NCBI GenBank assembly: GCA_039619475.1
Contig: CM077116.1
Coordinates: 369,548,294 to 369,612,293 of the forward strand
Source of the DNA: Icerya purchasi
Taxonomy: Eukaryota > Arthropoda > Insecta > Hemiptera > Monophlebidae
Direction: 5' to 3'
DNA length: 64,000 bases
The notes under the pieces were generated by a model, which searched no databases, was not told the origin of the DNA, and saw nothing but the letters and a program-made list of their open reading frames with translations. Shown piece by piece: positions 46,973 through 58,830 of this stretch (positions are counted from its first letter, which is position 1; every line of letters begins with the position of its first letter). The translations under genes and the position numbers were made by a program.

Positions 46973-47601
46973 CAGTGACGGATCTACAGGGGGATAGGAG
47001 ACACCCCATCCTCCAAGAACCAAAGCCTCCGTGAAGAAATTTGTTACAACAGAAAAACTTAATTTATGCTACCAAATATTTATATGAATTTTACCTACGG
47101 ATTTTAATAATTAATATTTAATACTATTTTCTAGTAAAACTGTTAATGTTCCTTTTTTATTCTATTTTAAACACAATACTGTCGTCGATCTTTTGCTATT
47201 TTTATTTATTTTTAATTTTTATTTTGTAATTTTAATTAAAGATAGAGTTCAATGAGAATTATATATATATTTAAACTTGCCCACGGGAACAAAGAGAATT
47301 CGGATCGGATTACTAACAAAAATAAAAAAAGAAGTAAAGTGTCTAATAAGAAATACTATCTTTCTTACTATTTCTAAACTACCATATTTAAGGTATAATT
47401 TTATAATTTCGTTTTTAATTGGTCACCCCTAAATATAAGACAAAAGTTAAATTAAAAATTGTTATAATCATATATTTTTAAAATATTTTTCTATTTGATA
47501 TTCTTCATGAAACAAGGGGTATTTCTCAAATCTACTGCCTACCGTAGAATATTTTACGTAATTACATAATCCCTCCCCAGATGTCCTTCTGGCCGCCCCT
47601 G
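46973..47601. mobile_element. Possible non-autonomous hAT-like element, about 629 bp
   Basis: The left end is CAGTGACGGATCTACAGGGG. The right end, read on the minus strand, is CAGGGGCGGCCAG. The first nine bases agree at seven positions (CAGKGRCGG), the pattern common at hAT ends, and both sides are flanked by TATATATA-type sequence that would be compatible with an 8-bp duplication but is low complexity. No transposase frame lies inside. The TIR similarity is short. Confidence 0.35.
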
Positions 47602-47625
47602 ATATATATATATATATATATAAAT
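47602..47625. repeat. (AT)n microsatellite
   Basis: About ten AT units next to the possible hAT-like right end. Confidence 0.85.
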
Positions 47626-49943
47626 ATAAATATATCTATGGTGTATATATATTAATTCTGGGTGAAACAAAAACATTTTTTATTAATTACTAGATTCAGT
47701 GTGGGTAACAGTTTTAGTATATATTTCAAAATTAGAAATGGGTAACACTGCTTAAAGGGTTGGTCAAGCCCAACAATTTCAGGCGTAATACAATTATGTG
47801 CTTAAAATTGTTCTTGATTTCCCCGAACTAGTACACATTTCACTTTAATAGATATAGTGAAATAAAAATTAAAAACTTTTACATATCTTATTAAATCTTT
47901 CGGAGGATATGTACATATATGTGTGTACATGTACATATATCGTATATATATATCGTATATATATATATATGCGTATGGAGGAGTATAGAAATAAATAAGG
48001 CTAGTGCTATATTTCATCCATGCTTGCGTCACGAAGAACCGCAAAAACATCGAAGTATATAAAGTAGGGAACGGAATCAATTGAGCACTCCGGTTTTGAT
48101 AAATGTGGAAATATCAACACGCTAACCTCGGCTGTAAGTTAGCGCTCGGTGTTCGGCTTTTAAGGAATTTTCGTACTTTTTTTAACGTGTATCGTGCCGC
48201 TACGGTTTATTAATTGGCTTTGCAGGCTTAACGCGGCAGTCGGCATAGTCAAATGAAAGCGAACGAACATGTTTGCAGTGCATTTATCATGGGAGCAAGG
48301 CTGGCGGGTGCGACTTTGCGACTGCTCTGCAGATTCAAATGAACCGTATGCGCGTGTAGGTTCGTATGTTAGGCGGATGCACGATAAATAATAGTCGATT
48401 ATGCGGCCCGGGCATGCGGAGGGCAAGAAAAATCGTTCAGCCAATCAGATGCTGGCTGGCTCGGTAAATAAATTTTCCAGCACTTTATCATGTACTTAAC
48501 ATGAAAACTCCGTCGCTGATCTCTTCAATAAATATATATCTGAGAACAGGATACTTTGATTTCGGCTCCGACTGACGGTGTACTGGAAACAGAAGCGAAC
48601 GATTCATCAAGCTCGCGCGCTGCCGCCGCATGTAAGTGTCGGATGTATAAATCAACATCGATACCGCGTTGTTGCCTGACCGACAAATTCGCCGTCGTTC
48701 GACGCCGATAGGCCAGAAAAATACGCATATTCGACAAAATTTGTTGGCAGCCCGTTGCCGCCCAAGAATTATCTGCTTTACCGTTCTACCGGGCCATGTA
48801 AAGTCAAAGGATCGCGTGGCCTTCGGCCCGACCTTTTACACCGACTAATCGAGCGGCCTTATCCGAAAAATCGAAATAAAACTGCATAAATCGGCGGCCC
48901 TTACGTGTCTGAACTACAGTGACAAATGAAGCTGAACAAGGAGCACTGCGTCGTCGTGGTAATTTTTCTTTTTTTCTTTCCGCTACCACAACAACAATGT
49001 TGGTCTCTCGTACATCTCGTAAATACCGCCGACCATTTTACAATATAACATTCTCGAAGATACAATGTTCGACACCCACAGTAAACCTCGCCGATAAACA
49101 AATAATGCACATGGGTTGTCACCCATATTAAAGTGCTCCCTGAAGAAGGTGATTGTATACAGTTTATTACACGGTGTTTTTTTAATCTTCGCGTTTTTCC
49201 GCCTCGGTTGTCAATTTAATAAGACTTTTTATTAATGTAATTCTGTTTAATTATCAATTCGATACGTTAGTAAGAGGCTGGTTACGTAACTAATTGCACA
49301 ATTTTTAAGAAATATACATTGTTTATTTTTATTCCATTCACTGATCTTTGCGTTCAAACATTTTTCATTTATCTTCCATATTTATGCGCACTTTATTTTT
49401 CAATGTAGCTCTGCAAACCGGATTCATGTTTCTATTCCAAATTGGCAGTTAGAACGTTTACTTTTACGTCATTTTCATATGGTCTCAGAAAACCTTCTCT
49501 GTGATCCGTAATTCTTTTTGATACTGAAATTTTTCAATACAAGCGTTCTGAAACCGTCTCTATTCGTTTATAAAGCCCTCGGGCACGCCAACCACGAGGT
49601 CTTTCGGAACTCGCGGATTTTTAAACAATTAAATTATTTATTTTAACATTATTAATTAATTAGAGAATAGAAAAAAAAAAAAAGAAAAAGAAAGAGAAGT
49701 GGTGTCTAGACACCCGGTAGGAACGAAGTTCAATTCCTTTTTTTGATAGATATACAAGTATAAAGTCATTCTCATAAGGTATACGATAAAAAAAAATGAC
49801 ACACAATATATAAATACCGTATGAATTAAAACAAAAACAACAAAAAATAAGTTTAAATAAAATTTACACGTGTTTAGAATTGAGGTTATATCGCTGACCG
49901 CGCACAATGCTTGCTGCTCGAATCTCGATACTTGCTCTCACGC
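47626..49943. other. No gene; less AT-rich block about 48.15-48.97 kb
   Basis: Frames in the 48.15-48.97 kb block overlap on both strands without known domains. (AT)n-type runs occur near 47930-47970. Confidence 0.45.
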
Positions 49944-49963
49944 ATACACACACACACACACAC
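49944..49963. repeat. (CA)n microsatellite
   Basis: About nine CA units (ACACACAC), followed by a purine-rich GAAAGAGAAAGAGAG stretch. Confidence 0.9.
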
Positions 49964-50743
49964 GTATATAATAGAAAGAGGCAGAGCGAAAGAGAAAGAG
50001 AGTGCGCCTGGAGGACGCATAACGCTTTTTCATTATCTCGTCATTTTTGCCAGTTTACTTCTACCGCCAAGCCGCGTAAAAGAACTTCGTTCCAAAATTT
50101 TACATTTTTTATTTTTCTAGAATTTACATTACCCACACAGTTTCCTGCATGAATTTTCCGGCTGAAAATGCACAATTTCCGACTTTGCAAAAAATAACAC
50201 GGCAATTAAGTTAATTCATTAGATACAATATAAATTGTGTACGTATCACTCTGCTGCGGCTGCTGGGTTGTCGGTGTTGCTTGCTAGCAGGCAGATATGC
50301 GTTACTGGTCCAGTGTGGATTTCCGATAACCATTATATTTTACAATTACATACGGACTTTACTAAATTTACAAGACCCCGCGAGTTCAATCTGGTTAATC
50401 TTGCTGGGAATCGGGCTTCTTTCGGTTGCGAGATAATTCTTCCAGAAGTGATCAATATTCTTCCGTGACTTGATCGAGACTATTTTTCGACTTTGATGAT
50501 TTTCGATTTTTTACTTCGCGCTACGCCTCCTCTACCAGAACTAATATACTATTATCAATTCATTCCCTGTCCAATCAGCGCGTGCATCCCTCACAGGCGA
50601 AATCGATCCGGATCCGATACTCCTAACCAACGTAACCAGCAGCAAAATCGGTGTTCTCATTTACTCACACTATGTCGTGACGCGTTCGACTTTTATTAAA
50701 CATTTTAATTTATATATTTACGTATGTATTTATTTATTTAATA

Positions 50744-50774
<31 letters not shown>

Positions 50775-51063
50775 TTTATTATATGGCCTAATGCATTACA
50801 AAAATGTTCAATTACATTAAAAGTTGTGATTTTGCCATTTTCAGCTACTCCCAAGTAAGTATAAATTATAGCTAAAATCAAAGTGGGTAGCAGAGAGGTC
50901 TAGAGATAGACAAGGCAACTCCGGCTAATTTAATCTCTGCAATGCAGCTGAAAGATTAGCGTAAAGTCCGGCTTTCGTCATTTCGTCAAGGGTTCTACAC
51001 GTAACACATTTTTTTTACTGTCCATTCGCCTTTATTTTTTTCGACTTTATTTTTTTTTATTTA
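49964..51063. other. No gene recognised
   Basis: (AT)n at 50740-50765 and a T-run at 50766-50777; short frames without domains. Confidence 0.5.
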
Positions 51064-51120
51064 AATAAGTTGTGGGTATGCCCGTTGTGTGAGTGCCCGA
51101 CACTCTTATTATCGTTCATT
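51064..51120 (-). repeat. LINE 3' UTR, copy 1
   Basis: The minus strand reads AGAGTGTCGGGCACTCACAC then GGGCATACCCACAACTTATT and an A-rich tail (AATAAAAAAAA). It directly follows the LINE frame above it (51120-51440) and recurs at 55631-55696, so it is a family 3' end. Confidence 0.65.
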
Positions 51121-51440
51121 CAGTTTATACATATTATAAAATTATTCATACTTATTGAACGAAATCGAAAAAAAAATACGCAAGTTTCATGAATTTTACC
51201 GATTTTATTGATTTCCATTCTCTTAGTCCCTCCCCATATTTGGATTCCATATAGAATTCTAGACATAATTATTGAATTGTAGTATATGCGTAGTGTTTTA
51301 TAAGACAGCACTTGCTTTAATTTATATAAAATTGGAATTGTCTGTCTTATTTTCGAATTTAAAACTCGTATTTGCTTTTTCCAGTTCAGTGATCTATCGA
51401 TGTATATTCCTAAATATCTATTTACGTATCCTCTACGAAA
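51120..51440 (-). pseudogene. CR1/Jockey-group LINE, C-terminal RT fragment
   Basis: The minus strand reads RYLGIYIDRSLNWKKQI, then LNSKIRQTIPILYKLKQ, LSYKTLRIYYNSIIMS and RILYGIQIWGGTKRMEI. The order YLG.Y.D..L.W..... followed by L...Y.S.I.S...YGI..WG is the conserved connection after the reverse transcriptase palm in CR1/Jockey-group LINEs. The palm (with YADD) is missing, so the copy is 5' truncated, and the frame degenerates near 51180-51120. The 3' UTR follows at once. Confidence 0.75.
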
Positions 51441-52990
51441 AATTATTTTTCTCGATGAAGCAGGCGCAAGACAAGATGATATTTCAGTAATATCGTTAGA
51501 TAGGTCTTGAAACTGCCGATCATTTTTTTCCCGTGATAATTCCCGCTCCCCTCGTTCTGAGATTTTTTTGACAACACAGTTGATCGCGACAAATAGTAAG
51601 AAAAGAATGGTCCGGATAAGCGGGCGAGAAAAAAAGAAAAGTCAGACTGATAGTATTTTCTGAATGGTGTTACAACTGTTGTCAGTTCATTTCTGATGAT
51701 CAAAAAATAAAATGCAATGTTTAATCGGAATCGGCGTATGTTTTCGTATATTTTCCATTAGCGAAATAACATTTAATTTAGATATTACGATATGTTCGTT
51801 ATTTATCAGCCTCAAGGATGCCAGATGCCTTTCGGTAATCGTCGATTTACTTATTATTATTTTAATTCTTATTTTAAATCGATTATTGGTAATTTCCTTC
51901 TTCAGGCAGCAATCGGTTTTTATATTTTGAGAAAATTCCGCCGCTAACATTTCTGTGACGGTCGACGTCACTGAAATAAGATAAATTAATCAAATAATTA
52001 ATACAAACGAACAAATTCTTCGCGTGTAATGCTGTGATTCGCCGTTTGCTGGCTTGACAATCGGCGTTTTTTCTCATCGTTAATCAGAAGAAACCATAAC
52101 AAAAACCTAAAAAGAAAGCTAAAAGCATAACTGACAACCTAACCCGGCCTCCTTTCAGGCGTATCTTCTACATCATTTTTTCCCCCTCCGAATGCGGTGC
52201 GCGCATTGTAACTCCGAATATTTTGACCGACAACAAGACGATCTCTTTTTGTTACCTCTAAGATTTTGACCAAAATCGATTTATCGAGACCTCTGAAAAT
52301 CCCCGATTCGTAAAATTTCTTCAAAACCATTGCAGCCTATTTAGTGATAGAACTTTGTTTAAATCTATTCGGCAAGTTTATCAAAGTATTTCATTGATAT
52401 TTACAAAAAAAAACAAAAAAACCGTACTACTATGCACCTAATATGAAAAATTTTTCTGTACTGCAATTACTTCAAAAATTTGTATGCTAAAAATAATATT
52501 AAAATTATCGTTCACGCAACTTTAAAATGAATAAAAGAAAGGAAGAATTCATTTGCATTAATAATTAAACATTAAAGCTTATAAAGTAACTACTAATAAT
52601 ATGTATACCGATACACGAGTCTCTTAACACACACACACATCTAAATTAATAAATATAATTATCAAATGATGTGTTATGTTTAACTTATAATTAGTAGGAA
52701 AAGGAAAAGAAAAACCTACTGCTGGAATTAAACGCATTTAAACTAACGTATATAATATTTAAAATCACGCAGTGTAAATATCGCGAATAAATTTATTTTT
52801 CATCGCGAAGCAAAGTTTTACCACCACATACGGCCTCCCACATCGTTGCGAGAGAAACTAAGCAGTCAAAATATATCCAGCGAGTTGATAAATAAGTTAT
52901 AAAATTATGAAAGTTAATACAGGTCTCTCCTCTATCAGTTAGAATTTAATAAAAATCAAAAAATACGGTACGTGTCGAATGTAGAAATAT
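51441..52990. other. No gene recognised
   Basis: A 63-codon minus frame at 52139-52330 is protein-like in composition but has no motif I recognise. The rest is AT-rich. Confidence 0.45.
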
Positions 52991-52993
52991 AAT

Positions 52994-53012
52994 TTTATTT
53001 ATTAAAATATAC
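52994..53012. repeat. Direct repeat flanking second mariner, left
   Basis: TTATTTATTAAAATATA followed by CCGATC; recurs as TTATTTATTAAAATATA followed by TCTATC at about 53594. 21 of 23 bases agree. Confidence 0.6.
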
Positions 53013-53409
53013 CGATCGCCTTTCAACGTCTCTCGGTTTCAGTTTATGATTCACCCAATTTTGCCTTGCTTTTAAATCATTCTCACGGAATGTAATCGTA
53101 CCGAAACTGCTTGTTCGGTATCTCCCAATGATTCTGTAAGCTTCTCTTGCGTTTTTGACTTGGATCTTCAACGAGTAATGCGTCCAATGTTTTCTCTTCA
53201 ATTTGTTTTTTTTTTTTTTTTTGACTGTCCAGAGCGAGACTTGTCTGCAACGCTGAAATTACCATTCTTGAAAAGGTTGAAACCGTTCCCTACATGAATG
53301 ATCAGTTGGCGCATTGTCAACATAAACTTTCACAAGCATTCGATGCGCTTCAGTTGCACTTTTTTTCCGATTAACTAAAACCTCCCGCAAATGCTGCTTA
53401 GTTTGACAT
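53013..53409 (-). pseudogene. Second mariner transposase, N-terminal half only
   Basis: The minus strand starts at an ATG (53409), MSN, and shifts frame into TKQHLREVLVNRKKSATEA and HRMLVKVYVDNAPTDHSCR, the N-terminal HTH domain of mariner transposases. It continues as KTLDALLVEDPSQ, AYRIIGRYRTSSFG, and WVNHKLKPRDVERR, the end of the DNA-binding region just before the catalytic domain. Homology stops at about 53015; the TGDE, HDNA and third catalytic blocks are absent. Frameshifts and a T-run (53206-53222) interrupt it. It differs in sequence from the element at 18-19 kb and belongs to another mariner lineage (LKPRDVERR type). Confidence 0.8.
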
Positions 53410-53591
53410 ATTCAACACAATAAAACATAAGGGTTCACCGTACGAAACTGAACGCGGTATAAACTCTACATTATTTACAGTTGTGTCTTATCTTTTTCTA
53501 AAACCATCGAAAAATCAGCTGTCACTATAAAACATCCATAACAGCCAGCGCCATCTTTTAAAGCGAACCGAACTACGTTGTACTCTCAATA

Positions 53592-53611
53592 TTATTTATT
53601 AAAATATATCT
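53592..53611. repeat. Direct repeat flanking second mariner, right
   Basis: Partner of the repeat at 52994-53012. Confidence 0.6.
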
Positions 53612-55630
53612 ATCTTTTGAGCGTGTATTTAAATTTATTAAGGTGATAATTAATTGCATATATACATATAAGTGTAACTTATATAACTTTTAATAATATG
53701 TATCTGGACGGTAAGTCTCCAAAAGAAAAAAAGGAACATACTATTTTTCAATTTTACTATTTATTAAATCAAATCAAATCAAATTCAAATCAAATTTATT
53801 TTTATTATTATTATTGTTATGACCCCGTATTATTTTTATTTAATTTTTAATAAACCCTACATATAAGTCAGATATCTGTAAAAACTATTCGCTTCTACCT
53901 AAGAATTATTTGTTTAATAAAATTTCCTCGGATCAATTGGTATTTATCTAAACCCTTAAAAACCCTTAATGCATGTTAAAATTTCAGAACAATTTCCAAA
54001 AAAATAAAGTACTAGAAGGTTTTGCCTGATTTCCTCGTCTGCCTAATGCCTACCCCCCGAACGCCGATTATTTCGCAGCCGTCCGTCGCTATACCCTTGA
54101 CTTCTGTTTATATTATGAGATCGTGAACGGTGTTTAAGAGAGGAGCTATTTACAGTGAAATAGAAACAATTTTGCTCCGTATTCGTGATAAACGGAAATA
54201 CACATTTCAAACACAGCCGGAAATAAATCGAACATCAGATTTCTTTTTTTTTCTGGGCGCCAAATTATTAATTTATCGGGCAACTGAAATTTTTGTCTCC
54301 TTTCGGTGCGAGGCGAGGAGGCTATTTACACCGCTACCATCCAACCATTCGTATGCGTTATTTAAAAATAATATACGGAAACTTTCGAAACTTTCCTATA
54401 TACATAACTACGTAAGATAGCCGGATTGTTTTTCGTGATTATATCAATTTATCAGAGAATTGCCATAAAACTTTCATAGTAGCAAAGCGGTACGCAGACG
54501 TTCCGCTTACAAAACATCACGCAACTACACGAGCATGTCTTAATAAACATTTCGCATTAGAATTATCGATGATTTTCAATCTTCGTTGTAACATTGTATC
54601 GCGTTAAATAAATATTAGTCGCGGGCGAATTAAAGATTACGCAAGGCCATATTGTAGTCGCTGGAAGAGGAGAAAAGTTAATTAGGCAAATGCCGAGTTA
54701 ATGCCGGTTCAGCTCGCAATTAGTTCTCGAGATTATTAATAACAGTAGTAGGCAATTTAGTAAATTCGATATTTCAAAAAGCGCGACCGGCAGCCGACGG
54801 GAGGCCAGCCGATATTCGCAACACTAACACGAAGAAACCGAAAACGATCGGGAACTGTTTAATATTTTAATTGCCAGCAGTTTTCCAATAAGCAAGCACC
54901 GCCGTACCTTTGAAATGTTTATAGCGAAAGCCAGCCGCCGACCCCTGACCGCTTCTTCATCCGAATCTGCACACAGCAACATTCTAACTATCATCATCAT
55001 TATCGTTCGTATCTGCCGGTATTTGCCAAGTCAATAGGAAATTTATTGCACGTCTTTAGGCTTGCTTGTCCGACCGATAATTCTCAACAGAACCGCGACT
55101 TGCACCGGTAACCTGAGACTGAAATCCCCCACGCCCCCCCCCCATCGAATTGAATTCTTCAATTTTCCGAAATCAAATGGAAACTCGATGGAAATACTTG
55201 AAATGTTTAATCGGCGTCCGCCTATTATTTCATTTCTTTATGGACTTCTCCGAATTATTACCATTATTATTATCAGCATTATCATCATTATTCGGCCACT
55301 TTCAGCAGGGGGGGGGGCAGCATTTGAATGTTTTTATACCTTATGCATGTGTTTCTATAAGAACTAAAAGGGGAAAAAAACACATACATTTCGCCGGCTT
55401 TTATCATGTGTTGTTTCGTTTCGAAGCCCCGTTTTTTCCCGCTCTTATACAACTCGCTTCACATCATTTGAATAAACCTTGATTGGAAAATGTGATCGGA
55501 AAGGAGTAGCAGAGATTTCTTTACTGTCACTATTCTTTCCGATGAATATCTGGAAAAAGTTGTGTAGCTGAAATAGATTTTATCTTCTTTTCTGTACGTC
55601 TTTCTCTATTGTGACTCTTTTTTTATTTTA
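53612..55630. other. No gene recognised
   Basis: (AAATC)n pentamer run at 53764-53797 with ATT triplets after it. A less AT-rich block lies near 54.65-55.15 kb. A 96-codon frame (54130-54420) and overlapping frames at 55062-55482 have no domains. Confidence 0.45.
53764..53797 (-). repeat. (AAATC)n / (GATTT)n pentamer run
   Basis: Six or so AAATC units with one AAATTC interruption. The same pentamer, in either orientation, occurs near 731, 3196, 5583, 6270 and 31529. Confidence 0.8.
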
Positions 55631-55696
55631 AAAATAAGCTGTAGGTCTCACATATGCCCGTTTTGTGAGTGCCCAACACTCTTATCAACGTTTATT
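55631..55696 (-). repeat. LINE 3' UTR, copy 2
   Basis: Minus-strand AGAGTGTTGGGCACTCACAA, GGGCATATGTGAGACC and AGCTTATTTTTAAAATAAAA match the 3' end at 51064-51120, with a small insertion. No reverse transcriptase sequence precedes it, so this is an extremely truncated copy of the same CR1/Jockey-group family. Confidence 0.65.
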
Positions 55697-56863
55697 AAAA
55701 AAAATAATATACGAAGTACAAAAATTACAACTATCTTAACTTATTCCATAAATAGCAATACTAATAAACCTAGCATTATATTTAAGTAAGAGTATATATA
55801 TACATATGACAATAAATGACATACCGCGTAATACGCATCTGTACACCGGTACATGCGCAGACAACTTAATATTTTAAGATCGAAAAATATGGATCTTCTG
55901 TGAGAACTTGAAATCCAGGAATAAAATCAAATCCAAAATCCGTAAATAATGAAGCATTAAAGAGTAGATGTAGGACGTAACTCAATCTTCAATCTTTGCT
56001 CGATTCCTTCAACCATTCTTGTACCTTCTTTTTCTACATGCCGATTTTTCTTTTTCTCCTCTAGTATATGATTAGGGATTGTACTTATTTAAATTAATTG
56101 AAACTGAGTCTCGTTAGTGTTATCAATTCGTAGATTGACACCGCGGGGATAGATATAATATGTATTACTTTGGTTTCTTGTTAACCGAATCCTTTTTCCC
56201 TGGATGGTAATTTTATATTAAAATTCTAGTAATCTATAATAGAAATAATACGTATCAGGGTGGGACATTTCATCGTTTTCCTTACAGCAAATCGATTCAT
56301 TTTTCTCGGTCATATTAATAATATCAGTCCTATAAATATATGTATTATTCTTTCAACGTCGCGATTTTTATCGTATAGAGCCTCCACTGATTGTGATCAA
56401 ACGCAGTCCTTAGGATATTCTCGCGTGTTAATTTATCAAGTCAATCCGGGAGTGTTCGTTTCCGATTTGTACTATTACGATGACTGTTTTTCTAAGGTAC
56501 TTTTTGTTCTCATTACCATTTTTTTTCCAATTATTTCTTCATTTCAACTATCTTGCGATAATAATCTATCTGAAATGGTTCTATTTGTTACTTCAGCAAC
56601 ACTCTCCGCTGACAGTACTTCAAAACCGTCAATACATTTCACTACCTCTGCCTTTTTTAAGTCCAGCCTTTGTTTTGTTTTTTTTTTTTTTTTGGCCTGA
56701 ACAAATATTGGCCAAAGTCCAGCCTTCTGATGCACCATTGGAAAAAGGAAATACTAGGCGTTGAATTAATTTTGAAAATTTAAATACCAGTTTAACCTCC
56801 CCACTGCTGCGCCAGCTAAAAAGTGTTCAACCAGACATACAAAACCGGTTATCTTCTTTTAAC
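55697..56863. other. No gene recognised
   Basis: A 146-codon plus frame (56260-56700) is hydrophobic and Ser-rich from base composition and has competing frames; no domain is seen. Confidence 0.45.
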
Positions 56864-57136
56864 ATTTTTATGTCTTTGCTTTGGCACATAAACTTGAAAA
56901 GCGTTACCAAATAAGCGTCACGAAATGGAGCGTCACGAAATGGAGCGTCACGAAATGGACCGTCACGAAATGGAGCGTCACGAAATGGAACGTCACGAAA
57001 TGGACCGTCACGAAATGGACCGTCACGGAAAATCGTTACGAACACTTCATGTCATTACTTGGATGCGACTGATTACTAATATTTTCATGTCTCTTTACTT
57101 TGTCACATAAACTCGAAAAGCGTCACAAAATGGAGA
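56864..57136 (+). repeat. 15-bp minisatellite with duplicated flank
   Basis: Seven complete units of GCGTCACGAAATGGA (56915-57019), with the first base varying G/C/A, plus a partial unit. The ~45-bp flank before the array (from ATTTTTATGTCTTTGC to GAAAAGCGTTACC) recurs after it at about 57080-57125 and leads into one more unit. This suggests a higher-order repeat of flank plus 15-mers. Frames open on both strands are a result of the period being a multiple of three. Confidence 0.85.
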
Positions 57137-57296
57137 AGTGTTTTCTATAACGGAATTCTTATGAAAACCGTAGGGCTGTGTATTTCACACGTCATTTCCT
57201 TGTTTACATTTTCTGAGCGCACAAAACAATTACCATAGTAATTATAAATTAAATGTAACTTTAGTCTCGTGTACACCGTTTCTTTCCCATGAAAAG

Positions 57297-58803
57297 TGTT
57301 ATTACGAAACGCACATCGCGGACGACGTGTACGCCGGTGCGCGAACGAGAGACCAACTCGCGTCGGCTCGCACCAAGGTGCACAAGATGAAGCTCGACGA
57401 GACGGGTGGTCTACCATACAAGATCGAGCTCCTTATTGACAAGCCGTACATGGTGCAAGTAAACATCGATGTCACCGACGGTCTCGTGAACGGCGCGATA
57501 GGCCTGCTGCAGTACATCGAACGCTCTCGCGAAACCGGCAGGATAATTCGACTTTGGCTAAAATTCGACAACGTCAAAATCGGTAAATTACTTATGTAGC
57601 GTACCTGTGTATCTACGAGCATTAGACGCCAATCGGCTTACGTTCGTCAACGGTGACACTTCCTAGTGAGATGGTTACCTGTAAACGATCGACATTTCCA
57701 CTCACACCTGCTTGCGCGATATCGATTCACAAATCGCAAGGCAGTACATATCCGGCGGTGGTATATGAATACTCGAAATCGCACGACCAGCACAACTCGT
57801 GTACGTCGCTCTGTCTCGATGTTCTTTGTACGAAAGGTTGTTCCTAACGAATAGGAATGGCGACCACCGATTTTACCACGGACGCGAAAAACAGTTGAAA
57901 GACATTAGAACTGAGTTTGAACGTCTTACGCGTCATCGTTTGAGCACGCACGCTTCCCGCTGTCGAGATTTTGTGGATTTTTCGCGTACTCGGACTGTCG
58001 ATGCTCTCACGCTATGTTCATTCAACGTTCAGTCGTTGCGCTCACACTCGCTCGATATAACGTGTGACTTTGTTATACCTTCGTGCAGTTTACTCGCTCT
58101 CTCTGAAACGTGGTTATCAAACGCCAATTGCGATAAATTTGAACTTGAAAGTTACTCGCTCGTAAATCGACACAAACGCGACAACGGCAACATGGCTGGT
58201 GGTATAGCGATTTACGAAAGGAAATTGGATTCGGACGCTCTGAAGAGCCGCAGTCGGCCGCTGATTCGTATTAATCAGGAAAAAAGTAGTCTCGAAGAAT
58301 GTAACGTGATATCGATGGACGTCGGTGATATATGCAAAGCCGAAACGATGATCGATGAACACAGCGTCTGTTACCTTTTTCGACGTACCTCTCAAACGGG
58401 ACAACGTTGAACGATAAGATCAATTTCTTCGAGCGTTATCTACTACCGTACTCGATCAAGCTGAAAGGTCTGTTTCTCTTTATCGATGAAATAAAGCTAA
58501 GCTGTACGATTTACCGATCATAGTCTGTGGTGATTTCAACATCGATTTCCGCTTGGACGATGGATTGCGATTCCGTCAATTCATGAGTGAAACGTTCGGT
58601 TGTGAGATGAATAATTCGGTGGACCTTTCGACAACGCGAAATATGACGTGCATCGACGGAATCTTTACTCGAAACGTTATCGAACGTACAAACGTTAGCG
58701 CTTACGTGTCGTACTTTTCTCACCATCGGCCATTGCTCACTATTACTACCCCTAACGATAATGATGTAAATAAGGAACCTTGTACCAGCGGTAGTAGTTG
58801 TTA
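57297..58803 (+). pseudogene. Helentron (Helitron-group) helicase-endonuclease, C-terminal part, decayed
   Basis: This is the end of a rolling-circle transposon protein. The helicase part reads THIADDVYAGARTRDQLAS, GLPYKIELLIDKPYMV, VNIDVTDGLVNGAIGLL, then after frameshifts ISIHKSQGSTYPAVVYE and YVALSRCS, the late motifs of Pif1-type helicases. In one 203-codon frame (57799-58410), YVALSRCS (residues 2-9) continues into an apurinic-type endonuclease: CSFNVQSLRSH (N76) and LLALSETWLSN (E103). After further frameshifts come VCGDFNIDF (58523-58549) and YFSHHRPLL (about 58712-58738; the usual SDH Asp is His). It ends with TAA at 58801-58803. A helicase with a C-terminal endonuclease is the hallmark of Helentrons rather than plain Helitrons. 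The Rep domain and helicase Walker motifs are absent and several frameshifts exist. Confidence 0.85.
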
Positions 58804-58830
58804 AATGTATATTTTTGCAAATACATTGAA

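Noticed and set aside
52139..52330. 63-codon minus-strand frame (MVLKKFYESGIF...)
   Set aside because: Looks protein-like but has no motif, no homologue I recognise and no supporting context.
56260..56700. 146-codon hydrophobic frame
   Set aside because: T-rich composition gives F/L/S-rich translations; an overlapping second frame is equally open.
56827..57110. Overlapping repeat-peptide frames (MERHE, FRDGP)
   Set aside because: Again produced by a 15-bp minisatellite; open in several frames on both strands.
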